Virus record (IMG/VR): IMGVR_UViG_3300028388_002946
Location: 1-33,620 of that record
From: a virus
Strand: one strand, 5' to 3'
DNA length: 33,620 nucleotides
The position numbers and the translations under genes are program-made. Each line of letters starts with the position of its first letter. Position 1 is the first letter of the stretch. Positions 1 to 7,834 of this stretch are shown one piece after another. The notes below the pieces were generated by a model. The model saw only the letters and a program-made list of their open reading frames with translations. It was not told the origin of the DNA and did no database searches.

Positions 1-193
1 TACCCAGGTAGGAGATCAGCATCAGGTCACACTGTCCGGACTCTACCGCCACGGCCGCAGGTATTTGCCCATCGGTCAGAAACTCATTGCCGTAGGGGAT
101 GTCGTATTCCGTTTGCACGCCCAGCGCCTTATGTACCAGGCGAATACTACCGCCGGTATTGGACAGGCGCACCTGCGAAAGCTGGTAAATCGC
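1..193 (-). pseudogene. Fragment of a host gene interrupted by the prophage
   Basis: One minus-strand frame stays open from the prophage edge to the window start. It reads AIYQLSQVRLSNTGG and later FLTDGQIPAAVAVESGQCD, which looks like genuine protein. I do not recognise the family. The 34 nt right of the prophage also have one open minus-strand frame (LYGAEPDELRG), which may be the upstream part of the same gene, so insertion probably split it. Any plus-strand frame here runs across the junction and is not a gene. Confidence 0.6.
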
Positions 194-234
194 CAAAAAC
201 GAAAAGTACACTTTTCAAAATTCAAAAAGTACAC
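194..234 (+). repeat. attL: Left transposon end: transposase-site-like repeats L1 and L2
   Basis: L1 (194-211) is the 18-bp sequence found inverted at the right end; its core is CGAAAAGTACAC. A second, slightly diverged copy, CAAAAAGTACAC, lies at 223-234 in the same orientation, 23 bp away centre to centre. Paired MuA-type binding sites at each end are the rule for Mu-like elements. That these are the transposase sites is inferred from position and repetition. Confidence 0.8.
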
Positions 235-261
235 ACTTTTGTTTCAGCGAAAATCAATTAA

Positions 262-1044
262 TCAAACAAAGAATTGCACCGTATAATACACAGTGATTGA
301 CCCTGGAGTTGTGCCGTCAACCGTCTTGATTGCGACCGTGCCATCCGTCTTAATGATACCCCGATAAATCTGTCCGTTATCATCGGCGCACAGCCAATAT
401 TTACGGCTACTGCCAGTAGGCCGATAGCCGACAGGAAGCTGGCCAATACGGCAATAACCTTCTAATTCGATCACAGCGTCCTCAGTGTAAGTTCCGGTTG
501 CATAACCCCTTAAAATCACCATATCACCCCATTCATCCATCTCCTCGAGGTTACTGAAGCCGTTAAGGTCCGTTAATGATCCTCCGGTTTTTCTTAACGT
601 TTTCATAACATCGTAAACCGACACTTCGAGCTTGTCCGGATCGTCCAAAACGATCTCATTCCCGCCGCTCAGACCATCGCTTGCGACGGCTCTGCGGACC
701 TCGTAAGTGTCCCTCACAACGGCATCCGCAAAGGTGTCCTGGCCATCGCTGTCGTAGCTCGTATCGAGCTTTATCGAGCTGCCGGATAAGCCGCTAGCGG
801 AAACAAAACTATGAGCCGGCACATAGCAAATTTCATAGTTCAACACCACGAAACCCTCGGCTACGTCGTAGTTGCCACCGCCGTTGTCCGTGACGCCGCA
901 ACCACTCAAAATCATGTTGCCGCTGGCGCTGTTCGTAAACCGATGTAAAGCGCCTTTTAAACCCTCGTTGATTGCATCTTGAATAAATTGGAGATCATCT
1001 CCGTGCAACGGCATACCGCCGTCTGGCGTCAGTAATCTGTTCAT
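262..1044 (-). CDS. Putative tail fibre / distal tail protein
   Basis: Protein of 260 aa encoded last in the tail operon, directly after the gpI-like gene, where Mu-like phages place fibre genes. It starts MNRLLTPDGGMPLHGDDLQFIQDA, a hydrophilic N-terminus often seen in baseplate-attached fibres, followed by Gly/Ser/Asp-rich beta-type sequence. I see no enzyme motif. The stop codon lies only about 30 bp from the inner left-end repeat, so nothing else fits between the gene and the prophage end. The fibre role is inferred from position and composition, and no chaperone gene follows. Confidence 0.55.
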   Translation of the reverse strand: MNRLLTPDGGMPLHGDDLQFIQDAINEGLKGALHRFTNSASGNMILSGCGVTDNGGGNYDVAEGFVVLNYEICYVPAHSFVSASGLSGSSIKLDTSYDSDGQDTFADAVVRDTYEVRRAVASDGLSGGNEIVLDDPDKLEVSVYDVMKTLRKTGGSLTDLNGFSNLEEMDEWGDMVILRGYATGTYTEDAVIELEGYCRIGQLPVGYRPTGSSRKYWLCADDNGQIYRGIIKTDGTVAIKTVDGTTPGSITVYYTVQFFV

Positions 1045-1046
1045 TG

Positions 1047-1550
1047 TTATGGTGTATAAGTTTCAAAAGAATAACGCTTACCAGCGTGCCGGTAGCGGTC
1101 GATGATGGCGCTCATTTGCACCTGCATAGCGGCATCAAAGCTGATGTTGTCGGGCACGAAAACAATAAAATCATCATTGTCCGCGACCTCCGCCAGAGTG
1201 TATAAAAAGACGTCAGGACCGCCTTCAGACTTGTTCCGTATGGTCAGGCTATCCTGGTCTTCGTCCTTATTGTAAAGGTAATTATCATCAATATACTGAG
1301 CCGGATCATCAATGTAAATATTCCGGCTGCCAGGGTCAAACTGATCGTTCAAAATGTGTTCAAGATAGATTACCTGGCTGTTAAATTGGAGTTCATACCG
1401 GATATCCGCAACCACGCCGGCAAAGGTGTCATTGATCGTTTGGATCGGCTCTACCAGGGCGCCGATCCACTCAGTAAAGATGTCGCCGCGAATCTTCAAC
1501 GGGATCAGGCCCGTCACCAACTCCTTTATCTTAACGCCAAAGTTTGTCAT
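1047..1550 (-). CDS. gpI-like baseplate/tail protein (Mu gp48 position)
   Basis: Protein of 167 aa whose start overlaps the end of the gpJ-like gene by 4 nt, which suggests translational coupling. In contractile phages the J-I pair builds the outer baseplate and links it to fibres. Sequence similarity to P2 gpI or Mu gp48 is not obvious by eye, so the call rests on gene order between baseplate J and the fibre gene, on size and on the acidic, mixed alpha/beta composition. It could alternatively be a lineage-specific baseplate adaptor. Confidence 0.5.
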   Translation of the reverse strand: MTNFGVKIKELVTGLIPLKIRGDIFTEWIGALVEPIQTINDTFAGVVADIRYELQFNSQVIYLEHILNDQFDPGSRNIYIDDPAQYIDDNYLYNKDEDQDSLTIRNKSEGGPDVFLYTLAEVADNDDFIVFVPDNISFDAAMQVQMSAIIDRYRHAGKRYSFETYTP

Positions 1551-2407
1551 TGTGCAACGTAAGTTATGGTGTCGTCTAATGTGCTACCAGGCGTGCCATC
1601 AAACCGGAAATACCCATATTCAGGCACATAGGCCCGACTGATGGTAAAATAGCTGTCAACAGCCTCCTTTTTCGTCTCGACCAGGCTGATCACTACGTCA
1701 TTGACGCCGGTCACAGCCTGAATGGCATCCTCCAGCTTACTGATCAAAAACTCGCCGTTGAAAGGCAATCCTTCCACATAGGCTTTAATGGCCGCCTCCA
1801 CGTTCGTTTTGACAGTAGCCTCAGTGATCACCGCGTCGAAATAAACGCTGGCCGTGATGCGGATATAATCGCCGTCGCCGGTGATCAGTACGAAGCGAGT
1901 ACCAGCAAACCGGATCTTTCTGATATAGCTTTCCAGGCTGTCTTCCTCCATACTAATGAGCCCGGCCAGGCTGCCGGTATTTTCTTTGGCCGCCTTAAAT
2001 ACTACTACCCCATTGTTCCCCTCGATAACGGCCGCCTGCTTGACGATCTGATTGGCCGGCGTAATCGTCGCGTAGCCATATTTGCCGGTATCGGTATCGT
2101 ACACCAATGCGTCGCCGTATTGGAACGCGAGGAGCTGATCACGGTACCAGCGAGCCGTGCCAGTATGCGCGGCGGCGGCCGTGTCTTCTACCTCCTGCCG
2201 GAAGAGATCCCAGATCACTTCATGAGTGTAGATCGCCGCGGCGGTGATGTAGGCCCACAACCTCCAGATCGCCACTTTGCTGTCGCTATTCAGATCCGTC
2301 ATGAGCTGCGTCTCCGTGTCGGCAGCGGGCTGGAGGTCGGTCAGTGGCGCCTGGCTATCCTTGTAGCCGACGATCTCTTCGTATATTTCCGCAAGTGTCC
2401 GTGCCAT
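1547..2407 (-). CDS. Baseplate wedge protein, gpJ-like (Mu gp47 family)
   Basis: Protein of 286 aa with the architecture of baseplate J proteins: a helical N-terminus (MARTLAEIYEEIVGYKDSQ), a central region ending IRKIRFAGTRFVLITGDGDYIRI, then the alpha/beta section with AIKAYVEGLPFNGEFLISKL, which matches the family pattern of a helix followed by G..... I..s.l. gpJ forms the wedge ring around the spike/hub complex. The gene lies between the spike and the gpI-like gene, as in P2 and Mu. It is shorter than typical gpJ of 300-370 aa. Confidence 0.78.
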   Translation of the reverse strand: MARTLAEIYEEIVGYKDSQAPLTDLQPAADTETQLMTDLNSDSKVAIWRLWAYITAAAIYTHEVIWDLFRQEVEDTAAAAHTGTARWYRDQLLAFQYGDALVYDTDTGKYGYATITPANQIVKQAAVIEGNNGVVVFKAAKENTGSLAGLISMEEDSLESYIRKIRFAGTRFVLITGDGDYIRITASVYFDAVITEATVKTNVEAAIKAYVEGLPFNGEFLISKLEDAIQAVTGVNDVVISLVETKKEAVDSYFTISRAYVPEYGYFRFDGTPGSTLDDTITYVAQ

Positions 2408-2408
2408 G

Positions 2409-2960
2409 TTACTCCGTGTAAGATTTCATTGAAATATGGTTCGTGTAGTTCGCTTTAAGGGCCGTGGCAGCGCTGGCCAGGGCCGTGGCCGCCGCCGCCA
2501 GCGTGGCGTAACCTGGTGCAAGTGGGGCCAACGCCCCGGCCGCCGCCGCCGCCTGAGTGTTGCCGAAGGTAACCAGGTCATTGGCCAGGTCGATTACCTT
2601 GTCGGTCAGATCATCCAGGTTATCATTCAGGGCTTCGCCTTTTACAAGCGGCTCCATGTCGTCGTCGTTGCCGGCCAGATCGATCCTTTCTATCTCGCTG
2701 AACATCGACACATAGCCGGCGTGCTCGCTGATCATGCTCACAATAACATAAGACCCTACTTTAGGAATGACCAGATGGGCCACCTGGCTGGCGCCGATCT
2801 GAGCCTGCAGGCGCACCTCATCAATGGGCGCATCGCCGTTGACCGGGCTGACGGAACACGTTCTTTGTGCTTCGTCGACCGAATCGACCACGCAGATCAG
2901 CGAGTAAACCGGCCCGGCGTACTGCTTAGTAATATCGTGTATTGCGTCTCTGATGTTCAT
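2409..2960 (-). CDS. Baseplate spike / gpV-like OB-fold protein (Mu gp45 position)
   Basis: Protein of 183 aa. Residues of about 15-95 form a beta-rich OB-like domain (CVVDSVDEAQRTCSVSPVNG, then VAHLVIPKVGSYVIVSMIS), the usual core of gpV/gp45 spikes that plug the tail tube and puncture the envelope. The C-terminal third is very Ala-rich and predicted helical rather than the metal-binding beta-helix tip of classical spikes, so the tip may be supplied by another protein. It sits between hub and gpJ, and its start overlaps the stop of the small gene upstream (ATGA). Confidence 0.7.
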   Translation of the reverse strand: MNIRDAIHDITKQYAGPVYSLICVVDSVDEAQRTCSVSPVNGDAPIDEVRLQAQIGASQVAHLVIPKVGSYVIVSMISEHAGYVSMFSEIERIDLAGNDDDMEPLVKGEALNDNLDDLTDKVIDLANDLVTFGNTQAAAAAGALAPLAPGYATLAAAATALASAATALKANYTNHISMKSYTE

Positions 2961-3121
2961 TCTTCCTCGTCGTACATTTTTATTTCAAAATCCAGTAAAC
3001 TCATGGTGTATTCTTTCAACGCTTTGTAGTAAGCTTCTTCTCCTCCTTCTAAACACCAGCCGCCATCTTCATAAAGGCTGGGCTCAACATAACCATAATC
3101 TTCTTTTTTGGGCTTTTCCAT
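2957..3121 (-). CDS. Small acidic protein in the baseplate operon (54 aa)
   Basis: A 54-aa frame fits exactly between the hub gene and the spike gene: its ATG is 2 nt after the hub stop and its TGA overlaps the spike ATG. The protein (starts MEKPKKEDYGYVEPSLYED, ends KMYDEEE) is acidic and tyrosine-rich, with no membrane segment. Exact fit and stop/start overlap support a real gene. I do not recognise it; a baseplate assembly factor is possible. Confidence 0.65.
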   Translation of the reverse strand: MEKPKKEDYGYVEPSLYEDGGWCLEGGEEAYYKALKEYTMSLLDFEIKMYDEEE

Positions 3122-3122
3122 A

Positions 3123-4073
3123 TTATACCTTTGTTTCTACTTCAACAATCTGCCGATACCCACCCAGCCCAAAATTCTTCTCCACCCGCTTGACCAGGTA
3201 CGCGCCATCCCGTTCCGGGTAGACATCGCTGCTCAGCTCCACCACGTCGCCGTGCTCAATATTGGGCTGCCCAAAGGTGGTAAAGGTGCCCCGATATCCG
3301 TCATACTTCAGCCGGTCTATCTCGCCGGCTAGTTGGCCCTCAACGCTCTCCTTCGACACATTATAATAATAGAGGGTCCGCTTTTCGCCCTCCGGATCTC
3401 CGTACTCGATCGTTTCCCGGGTGTTATCCGGCTGGACGATCACCGCAGTCAGATTAATCTTTACGTCCTCCGATCGGCGATACTCCAGGTTGTTCTCGAT
3501 CACCTGCAGCTCGAATTTGATGTCGTGCCGGCTTTGCAGCTCGGGCACGTATGCGAGGCCGGCGTATAAGGTGCCGGCCCGAAAGAACATTTTTACGTAG
3601 TACTTCGAGCGAAGTTCCTCGATCACTTTCGCCGGCGTCGCCCGGCTTATGCGAAGCTGCCCGATATCCCGATCAGCGACCACCTCGAAAGGCACGGCGC
3701 CGGCCAGCACATCGGTCAGTATTTCGGTCAGCGTTACGGCCTTATAGCTCTTCGTAAATTCTCCCCGCTTCAAAAGATACATCGGATCTTCACACATAAC
3801 CTCAACGGGGATCTGCGCGCCAACTTCGCGCACATAGCCCCGAAATACTTCGGCCAGCTCGCCATCATATCCGAGCTGAACACTGACCGGCATATCACGC
3901 TGCAACACCGGATCGATACCGCTGGCCAGGTCGCGCCCCTGCCAGCTGATCCGCCTCGGAAAGACGATGCGGCAAGTATCAGTCAGTTGCTCCCACGAGC
4001 TGACGGTTTGCACCTCCGTCACCCCGGCGAAGTTGTAAGGACCGATCTCTATGTTACTGCTGAGGTTAAACAT
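3123..4073 (-). CDS. Baseplate hub protein, gpD-like (Mu gp44 / gp27 family)
   Basis: Protein of 316 aa resembling phage late-control D/hub proteins: an N-terminal beta domain (residues 1-85: NIEIGPYNFAGVTEVQTVSS, then VSVQLGYDGELAEVFRGYV), a middle region with CEDPMYLLKRGEFTKSY and LTEILTDVLAG, and a C-terminal barrel with HGDVVELSSDVYPERDGAYL. The hub is the trimeric platform joining tube and spike. It precedes the spike and follows the DUF6046-like gene, with an 8-nt overlap. Length is typical. Confidence 0.8.
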   Translation of the reverse strand: MFNLSSNIEIGPYNFAGVTEVQTVSSWEQLTDTCRIVFPRRISWQGRDLASGIDPVLQRDMPVSVQLGYDGELAEVFRGYVREVGAQIPVEVMCEDPMYLLKRGEFTKSYKAVTLTEILTDVLAGAVPFEVVADRDIGQLRISRATPAKVIEELRSKYYVKMFFRAGTLYAGLAYVPELQSRHDIKFELQVIENNLEYRRSEDVKINLTAVIVQPDNTRETIEYGDPEGEKRTLYYYNVSKESVEGQLAGEIDRLKYDGYRGTFTTFGQPNIEHGDVVELSSDVYPERDGAYLVKRVEKNFGLGGYRQIVEVETKV

Positions 4074-4671
4074 CGTCTTCGCTGATTAATTCAACCGGCG
4101 CATCACTCAGCGCCTGTATCTCGAACAGTTGCATATTCTGAAAGCCCTCCTGTTGAAAGAAGCGATAGGAGGTTACCACAATGCTGTATATTTCGAAGAT
4201 GCGGAGATAGTCGCTCACCACATCAATGATGTCGCTTTGGAGTAGCACCTGGTGCAGATCCCGCACCTGGTCGATAGGGTAATTCTCATCGAGCGGATTG
4301 ACCAGGGCGCCGCGGATCGTGATCTCATAATCCCCGTCGGCAATGTATTCTTTGATGGTGCCGTTCCGACCTTGTACGGCAGTGGTCACGATATTCTTGC
4401 TTTGGCTCACGTCAATCAGCACCGTCTCGAGTTTCAGCGGGGTCTGCCCGTCTCGCTGGATGGCAATATCAGAAAACACCGGGGTGCCCAGGTAGCTGCG
4501 CACATCGGCGTCGGCGCCATCGCTCACCAAACGGGTACCGGCTTCGGCTGTTTGCGTGGGAAAATCCGAAGCCGCGCCGGCGGGAAGTTCTTCGCCGATA
4601 CGCCCCTGGTAGCGGACCACCTTTAGTTGGTTCAGGCCCAGGGCTCTTAATATAATTCTGAAATTGCTCAT
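4066..4671 (-). CDS. Tail protein of the DUF6046 type
   Basis: Protein of 201 aa. The central segment AVQGRNGTIKEYIADGDYEI, followed by IRGALVN and YPIDQVRDLHQ, matches my recollection of DUF6046, a family found next to hub and LysM genes in Bacteroidota phages. It lies between the membrane-anchored 182-aa gene and the hub, overlapping both neighbours by a few nt. The fold and position suggest a baseplate adaptor equivalent to gp53-type proteins. The family name is from memory and not searched. Confidence 0.6.
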   Translation of the reverse strand: MSNFRIILRALGLNQLKVVRYQGRIGEELPAGAASDFPTQTAEAGTRLVSDGADADVRSYLGTPVFSDIAIQRDGQTPLKLETVLIDVSQSKNIVTTAVQGRNGTIKEYIADGDYEITIRGALVNPLDENYPIDQVRDLHQVLLQSDIIDVVSDYLRIFEIYSIVVTSYRFFQQEGFQNMQLFEIQALSDAPVELISEDDV

Positions 4672-5216
4672 CTCGTTCTAAACACGTTCTTGATGTTCGA
4701 TGCGAATAGTTGCAGTTCGCCGACATTGATCCCCGTCAGCCGATCGGCCGACTGCACGCTGCCGTAATAGTATTTCTTAGGCGTCTCCCTGATTTTGAAA
4801 ATGTAGGAACATTCGACGCCGTACTCCTGATAAATGTCGCGCAACATACTGGGCGGCATTTCGTCCGTATAGATCAGAATGCCGCCGTCTTTATTTCGTT
4901 CGAGATTCCTCAGCATATCGGCATACTCCAGATCTACCTGCACCCGTTGAAATATGCGTTTGATAGGCCGGATACGTTGGTTGGTGTATTCATATAGAAC
5001 GGAAGAATACAGCGGCGTACCCACATGCGGCAGGCCGCCGTTATTCTCGGTGTACAGGATCAATACGCGATCGTGCGGGCTATCGTTCACCAGGGCGCCC
5101 ATCAGCTCATAGATACGGCTGATGCCGGAAAAAACTGCATTATACTTTGCTTGCAAAGAACGTAGGAACACAGCTCCTATCACTACGATCGTTATGGCAA
5201 GAATAACCCATTCCAT
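4668..5216 (-). CDS. Membrane-anchored protein of unknown function in the tail operon
   Basis: Protein of 182 aa with one N-terminal transmembrane segment (residues 2-20, EWVILAITIVVIGAVFL), then about 160 soluble residues containing RVLILYTENNGGLPHVG and DGGILIYTDEMPPSMLRDIY, an alpha/beta pattern reminiscent of GAF/sensor-like folds but without diagnostic residues. It sits between tape measure and DUF6046-like genes, overlapping both. A membrane protein here is unusual for virion genes; membrane anchoring of tail assembly or superinfection exclusion are possible. Function unknown. Confidence 0.6.
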   Translation of the reverse strand: MEWVILAITIVVIGAVFLRSLQAKYNAVFSGISRIYELMGALVNDSPHDRVLILYTENNGGLPHVGTPLYSSVLYEYTNQRIRPIKRIFQRVQVDLEYADMLRNLERNKDGGILIYTDEMPPSMLRDIYQEYGVECSYIFKIRETPKKYYYGSVQSADRLTGINVGELQLFASNIKNVFRTR

Positions 5217-6814
5217 CAGTTCGCATAATTTACGTCGTTGACCGCATCGATCAGTGCGCGGGTAACTTCTTGTTTGATCCGCTGCCGGCTCTCCTGCAGG
5301 TTGCTGGTCTGGATCACCAGCTGCTCGATCAACTTCGTGATATTGATCGTGATATTCTTCCCTGCCCCTCCAGCTCCTCCGGAGATCGTACCGGCCGCCG
5401 CTCCGGTGCTCTTACTCCGGCCAGTGCGCAAGCCCCCGGTTTTCGACTTGGCGCCCATGCCGCCGGCCGCCGCCTGGAGGCGGTCGTACATCCCAGCATT
5501 GGCGTCATTGTCATCGCCAGAGCTGGTATCTTCCAAGTTAACGCCAGGCGCGCTAAAGTTCAAATTCTTGAAGATACGGCCAAACCACCCGGCCACCGGC
5601 TTGATAAACTTCTCATACAGCCAGTTGATGGCCTGTTTAAATGTCTCTTTAATGCCGTTCCACAGGTCTTTAAGCTTCGCCTTAAAGCCAGGGAACACCC
5701 GGTCGATCAGGTCGATCATCCATTTAAACGGGTGATGTTCCCACATCCATTGTGCGAATCCGGTAAGCCACGTTTTGATCTCGTCCCAGTACTTGACTAT
5801 CAACACCACCGCGCCGGCCACGGCTGCTACCAGTAACCCAATGGGAGAGAACAGCGCAGCTATCGCGGCGCCGATTGCACCCAGGGCCGTAGACACCAAC
5901 GATAGAGTAATGCCAACGCCCACCAGGGCGCCGAACGCGCCCACTACCATCAATATTCTCGGCACCCACTTTTGTATCATTTCCTGATTCCGCTGCACCC
6001 AGTCAGTAAGCTGGCCGACGAAAGCGATAGCCCGCGGTAAAAACTGCTTCAACAGCGGCTCAAACGCCTGCCCGATCGCCAGCTTAAACTGCGTCCAGGT
6101 ATCAATTAAATTAGAGATCATGCCGCCCGTGGTCTGGCTGATGGCGGCCATGGCGCCGGTCACGCCGGGCGCTTCCTGGGAAAGGGCAAGGATGGCCTCG
6201 CGAATCTTCTCCGGGCTGTTCTCCACCTGCTTTTGTATGCCCTTGAAAGAAAGCATCACCTGGTTACCCTGCTTACTGGCACGGATACCGAATTCTTTCA
6301 ATCGCTCAAACTCGGCAGTCTCAGCGTCTAAAATCGCTTCGGAAAGCTGATCAAAGTCTTTGCCCTGGCTGGCGGCCAGGTCGCCCAGCATGGTCATCTG
6401 TTCCATATTGGGCACAAATCCCCGGTTAGCCAGCTTCACAAAGCTGTTGGTCAGTTCATCAACCTGGAAAGGGGTTTTGCTGGCGAAGTCAGTAATATCG
6501 GAAAGCACCTGTTTGGCGGCTGAGTTGTCGCCGAACGTGTTGGTCAGAACGGCTTCATATTTCTCAAACTCGCTGAGCGTGCTCACCACGCTGCTGCCAA
6601 ACTCCGCCAGTCGATCGACCGCAAAAGCGCCGGCAAGCGCTCCGCCGACACCGCCCAGGGCCCCCTTCACCTTCCGGAGCGGGTTGGGCACCTTGTCCAC
6701 CAGGTCGCGGAAGCGGCGCGCCGATCCGTTCATGCGGTCAAAGCTTTTCTGGATGTTACGGCTCACGCTGGTAACATTCTCGACAACATTAAAACGGAAA
6801 GTATAGATCGACAT
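5216..6814 (-). CDS. Tail tape measure protein
   Basis: Protein of 532 aa. It has an N-terminal helical region with GALGGVGGALAGAFAVDRL, a conserved tape-measure-type block (about 95-240: DITDFASKTPFQVDELTNSF, AETAEFERLKEFGIRAS), two to three hydrophobic segments (about 290-345), amphipathic Trp-rich helices (about 350-420) and a Gly/Ala-rich C-terminus. Tape measures set tail length and are ejected to open the host membrane. At 532 aa a short tail of very roughly 80 nm is expected from the usual length relation. It lies downstream of the tube and chaperone genes, as expected. Confidence 0.88.
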   Translation of the reverse strand: MSIYTFRFNVVENVTSVSRNIQKSFDRMNGSARRFRDLVDKVPNPLRKVKGALGGVGGALAGAFAVDRLAEFGSSVVSTLSEFEKYEAVLTNTFGDNSAAKQVLSDITDFASKTPFQVDELTNSFVKLANRGFVPNMEQMTMLGDLAASQGKDFDQLSEAILDAETAEFERLKEFGIRASKQGNQVMLSFKGIQKQVENSPEKIREAILALSQEAPGVTGAMAAISQTTGGMISNLIDTWTQFKLAIGQAFEPLLKQFLPRAIAFVGQLTDWVQRNQEMIQKWVPRILMVVGAFGALVGVGITLSLVSTALGAIGAAIAALFSPIGLLVAAVAGAVVLIVKYWDEIKTWLTGFAQWMWEHHPFKWMIDLIDRVFPGFKAKLKDLWNGIKETFKQAINWLYEKFIKPVAGWFGRIFKNLNFSAPGVNLEDTSSGDDNDANAGMYDRLQAAAGGMGAKSKTGGLRTGRSKSTGAAAGTISGGAGGAGKNITINITKLIEQLVIQTSNLQESRQRIKQEVTRALIDAVNDVNYAN

Positions 6815-6832
6815 AGCTCAGTTTTACAATGA

Positions 6833-6865
6833 ATGCCCGGAGGTTGGGGGCAACCTACCGGGCAT
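6833..6865 (-). promoter_or_regulatory. Long hairpin just upstream of the tape measure gene
   Basis: ATGCCCGG (6833-6840) pairs with CCGGGCAT (6858-6865), and AGGTTG (6841-6846) pairs with CAACCT (6851-6856). This gives 14 base pairs interrupted by one bulged A and closed by a GGGG loop (CCCC in the RNA). It lies in the gap between the 146-aa gene and the tape measure start. No U-run follows on the minus strand, so it is not a classical terminator. A processing or expression-ratio element is possible. Confidence 0.5.
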
Positions 6866-6889
6866 AATGGAACAAAAGTAACCGGGATA

Positions 6890-7330
6890 TCAAACAGCAG
6901 GTTCTGCTTTCATTACTTTCTTGATCCGCCCCACCAGGTTGGCCCCGTCATTGAGCCAGCGCAGCATGTCCTCGAGGAGGATCTCCGCCTCGAGCTTGCG
7001 CAGTTTGAAGTCGGCGGCGAAGGTTTCGATCAGACTGTCGCGCTCGGCGGCATCCAGGTCCTTGAGCTCTTTTTGGAACAAACTCCAGTCCCATTCGCGG
7101 AACAGTGCGAAGGCATCCTGGCTTCGCTTCCAGCCGAAGGATAGAATCTCGTTCCCCTCAACGCGGCCGTCCTGATCTTCATCGATGAAGGCGATATCGG
7201 TTACGGTCCGTGCGGCGAAGGCAATGACCGGGCTAGCCTGCTCAATGCCATATTTTTCTTTCTGATCGGTTGCGGGCTGTTCGGCCGCTACCGCTTTAGT
7301 CTTTACTCCGACTACTTTTTTCTTTGCCAT
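6890..7330 (-). CDS. Unknown tail-operon protein with an EF-hand-like loop
   Basis: Protein of 146 aa, started at the ATG at 7330 (MAKKKVVGVKTKAV) because the upstream in-frame region belongs to the chaperone frameshift extension. After a basic, Ala-rich tail comes DEDQDGRVEGNE (about 55-66), a good match to a calcium-binding EF-hand loop pattern D-x-D-x-D-G. The rest is helical and charged. The gene sits between tail chaperone and tape measure. Its start lies inside the 3' end of the -1 frame of the chaperone. It could be a second chaperone subunit; family not recognised. Confidence 0.6.
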   Translation of the reverse strand: MAKKKVVGVKTKAVAAEQPATDQKEKYGIEQASPVIAFAARTVTDIAFIDEDQDGRVEGNEILSFGWKRSQDAFALFREWDWSLFQKELKDLDAAERDSLIETFAADFKLRKLEAEILLEDMLRWLNDGANLVGRIKKVMKAEPAV

Positions 7331-7819
7331 GATTAGAAGGATTGAGTTGAGAAATAATGATTTTTGCCGTTGCCTCGATGACCCATAATGATTCATTCAC
7401 CCGCGCCGCCCAGTCTTCATCTTCGAGCTGATCCGGATCAGCCCGGTGTAATATCCTGATGAGCGCATTGCCCTGGCCGATCTCGTCCCACTCCGCGATC
7501 TCCGACTGGGCTAAAGCTTTTTTAGCCTCGCCTGCCGGGCTTTCGTGATCTCCTCAAATTGCTGGCTCACCGCCTGGAAGATGCTCATATCTTTCAGTAC
7601 TTCCTTCGGGCCATGTACCAGGCAGTTTTCCAGTACGATCTCTCCGCTCTTGATCGGGTCCGTCTGGGCGAACCTGGCGGCGGCGCTCAGGGTCGGGCGG
7701 TCTGGTTTCCTAAATACTAGCTGGATCACTTCCCCGCCCTCTTCTTCTGGATCAACCTCAATGAGGTAAACCTGGCCGTGCTTCTTTTTGAGCTTCTTGA
7801 TAATGTCCTCGGTTATCAT
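7296..7819 (-). CDS. Tail assembly chaperone, -1 frameshift form (GT-like)
   Basis: If ribosomes slip -1 on the heptamer at 7517-7523, translation continues AAA AAA GCT TTA GCC and stays open for 73 further codons (ALAQSEIAEWDEIGQGNALI, then ILHRADPDQLEDEDWAARV, ending SSRSKD) to a TAA at 7296. The total is 174 aa. The extension has no start codon of its own, fills the otherwise empty 180 nt before the next gene, and is protein-like. By analogy with lambda G/GT, the extension would recruit the tube protein. Frameshifting itself is inferred. Confidence 0.72.
7511..7819 (-). CDS. Tail assembly chaperone, short form (G-like)
   Basis: Protein of 102 aa, charged and helical, with VYLIEVDPEEEGGEVIQLVFRKP at the N-terminus and FAQTDPIKSGEIVLENC in the middle, the pattern of small tail chaperones encoded between tube and tape measure. 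It ends RLKKL at a TAG directly after an A AAA AAG slippery heptamer, which is the classic arrangement for a -1 frameshift in this gene class. The short form is the expected major product and would coat the tape measure during tail assembly. Confidence 0.75.
   Translation of the reverse strand: MITEDIIKKLKKKHGQVYLIEVDPEEEGGEVIQLVFRKPDRPTLSAAARFAQTDPIKSGEIVLENCLVHGPKEVLKDMSIFQAVSQQFEEITKARQARLKKL
7517..7523 (-). promoter_or_regulatory. Programmed -1 ribosomal frameshift site A AAA AAG
   Basis: On the minus strand the codons CTA AAA AAG CTT TAG contain A AAA AAG in exactly the X XXY YYZ phase, two codons before the zero-frame stop. This is among the most efficient bacterial slippery sequences. 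It is placed at the end of a tail-chaperone gene and leads into a long open -1 frame. Confidence 0.75.
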
Positions 7820-7834
7820 TTGCTTTGGTTTTGA

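Noticed and set aside
65-286. 73-codon plus-strand frame at the left edge
   Set aside because: It crosses the junction of host and prophage and runs through the end repeats; the minus-strand frame of the host fragment is more protein-like.
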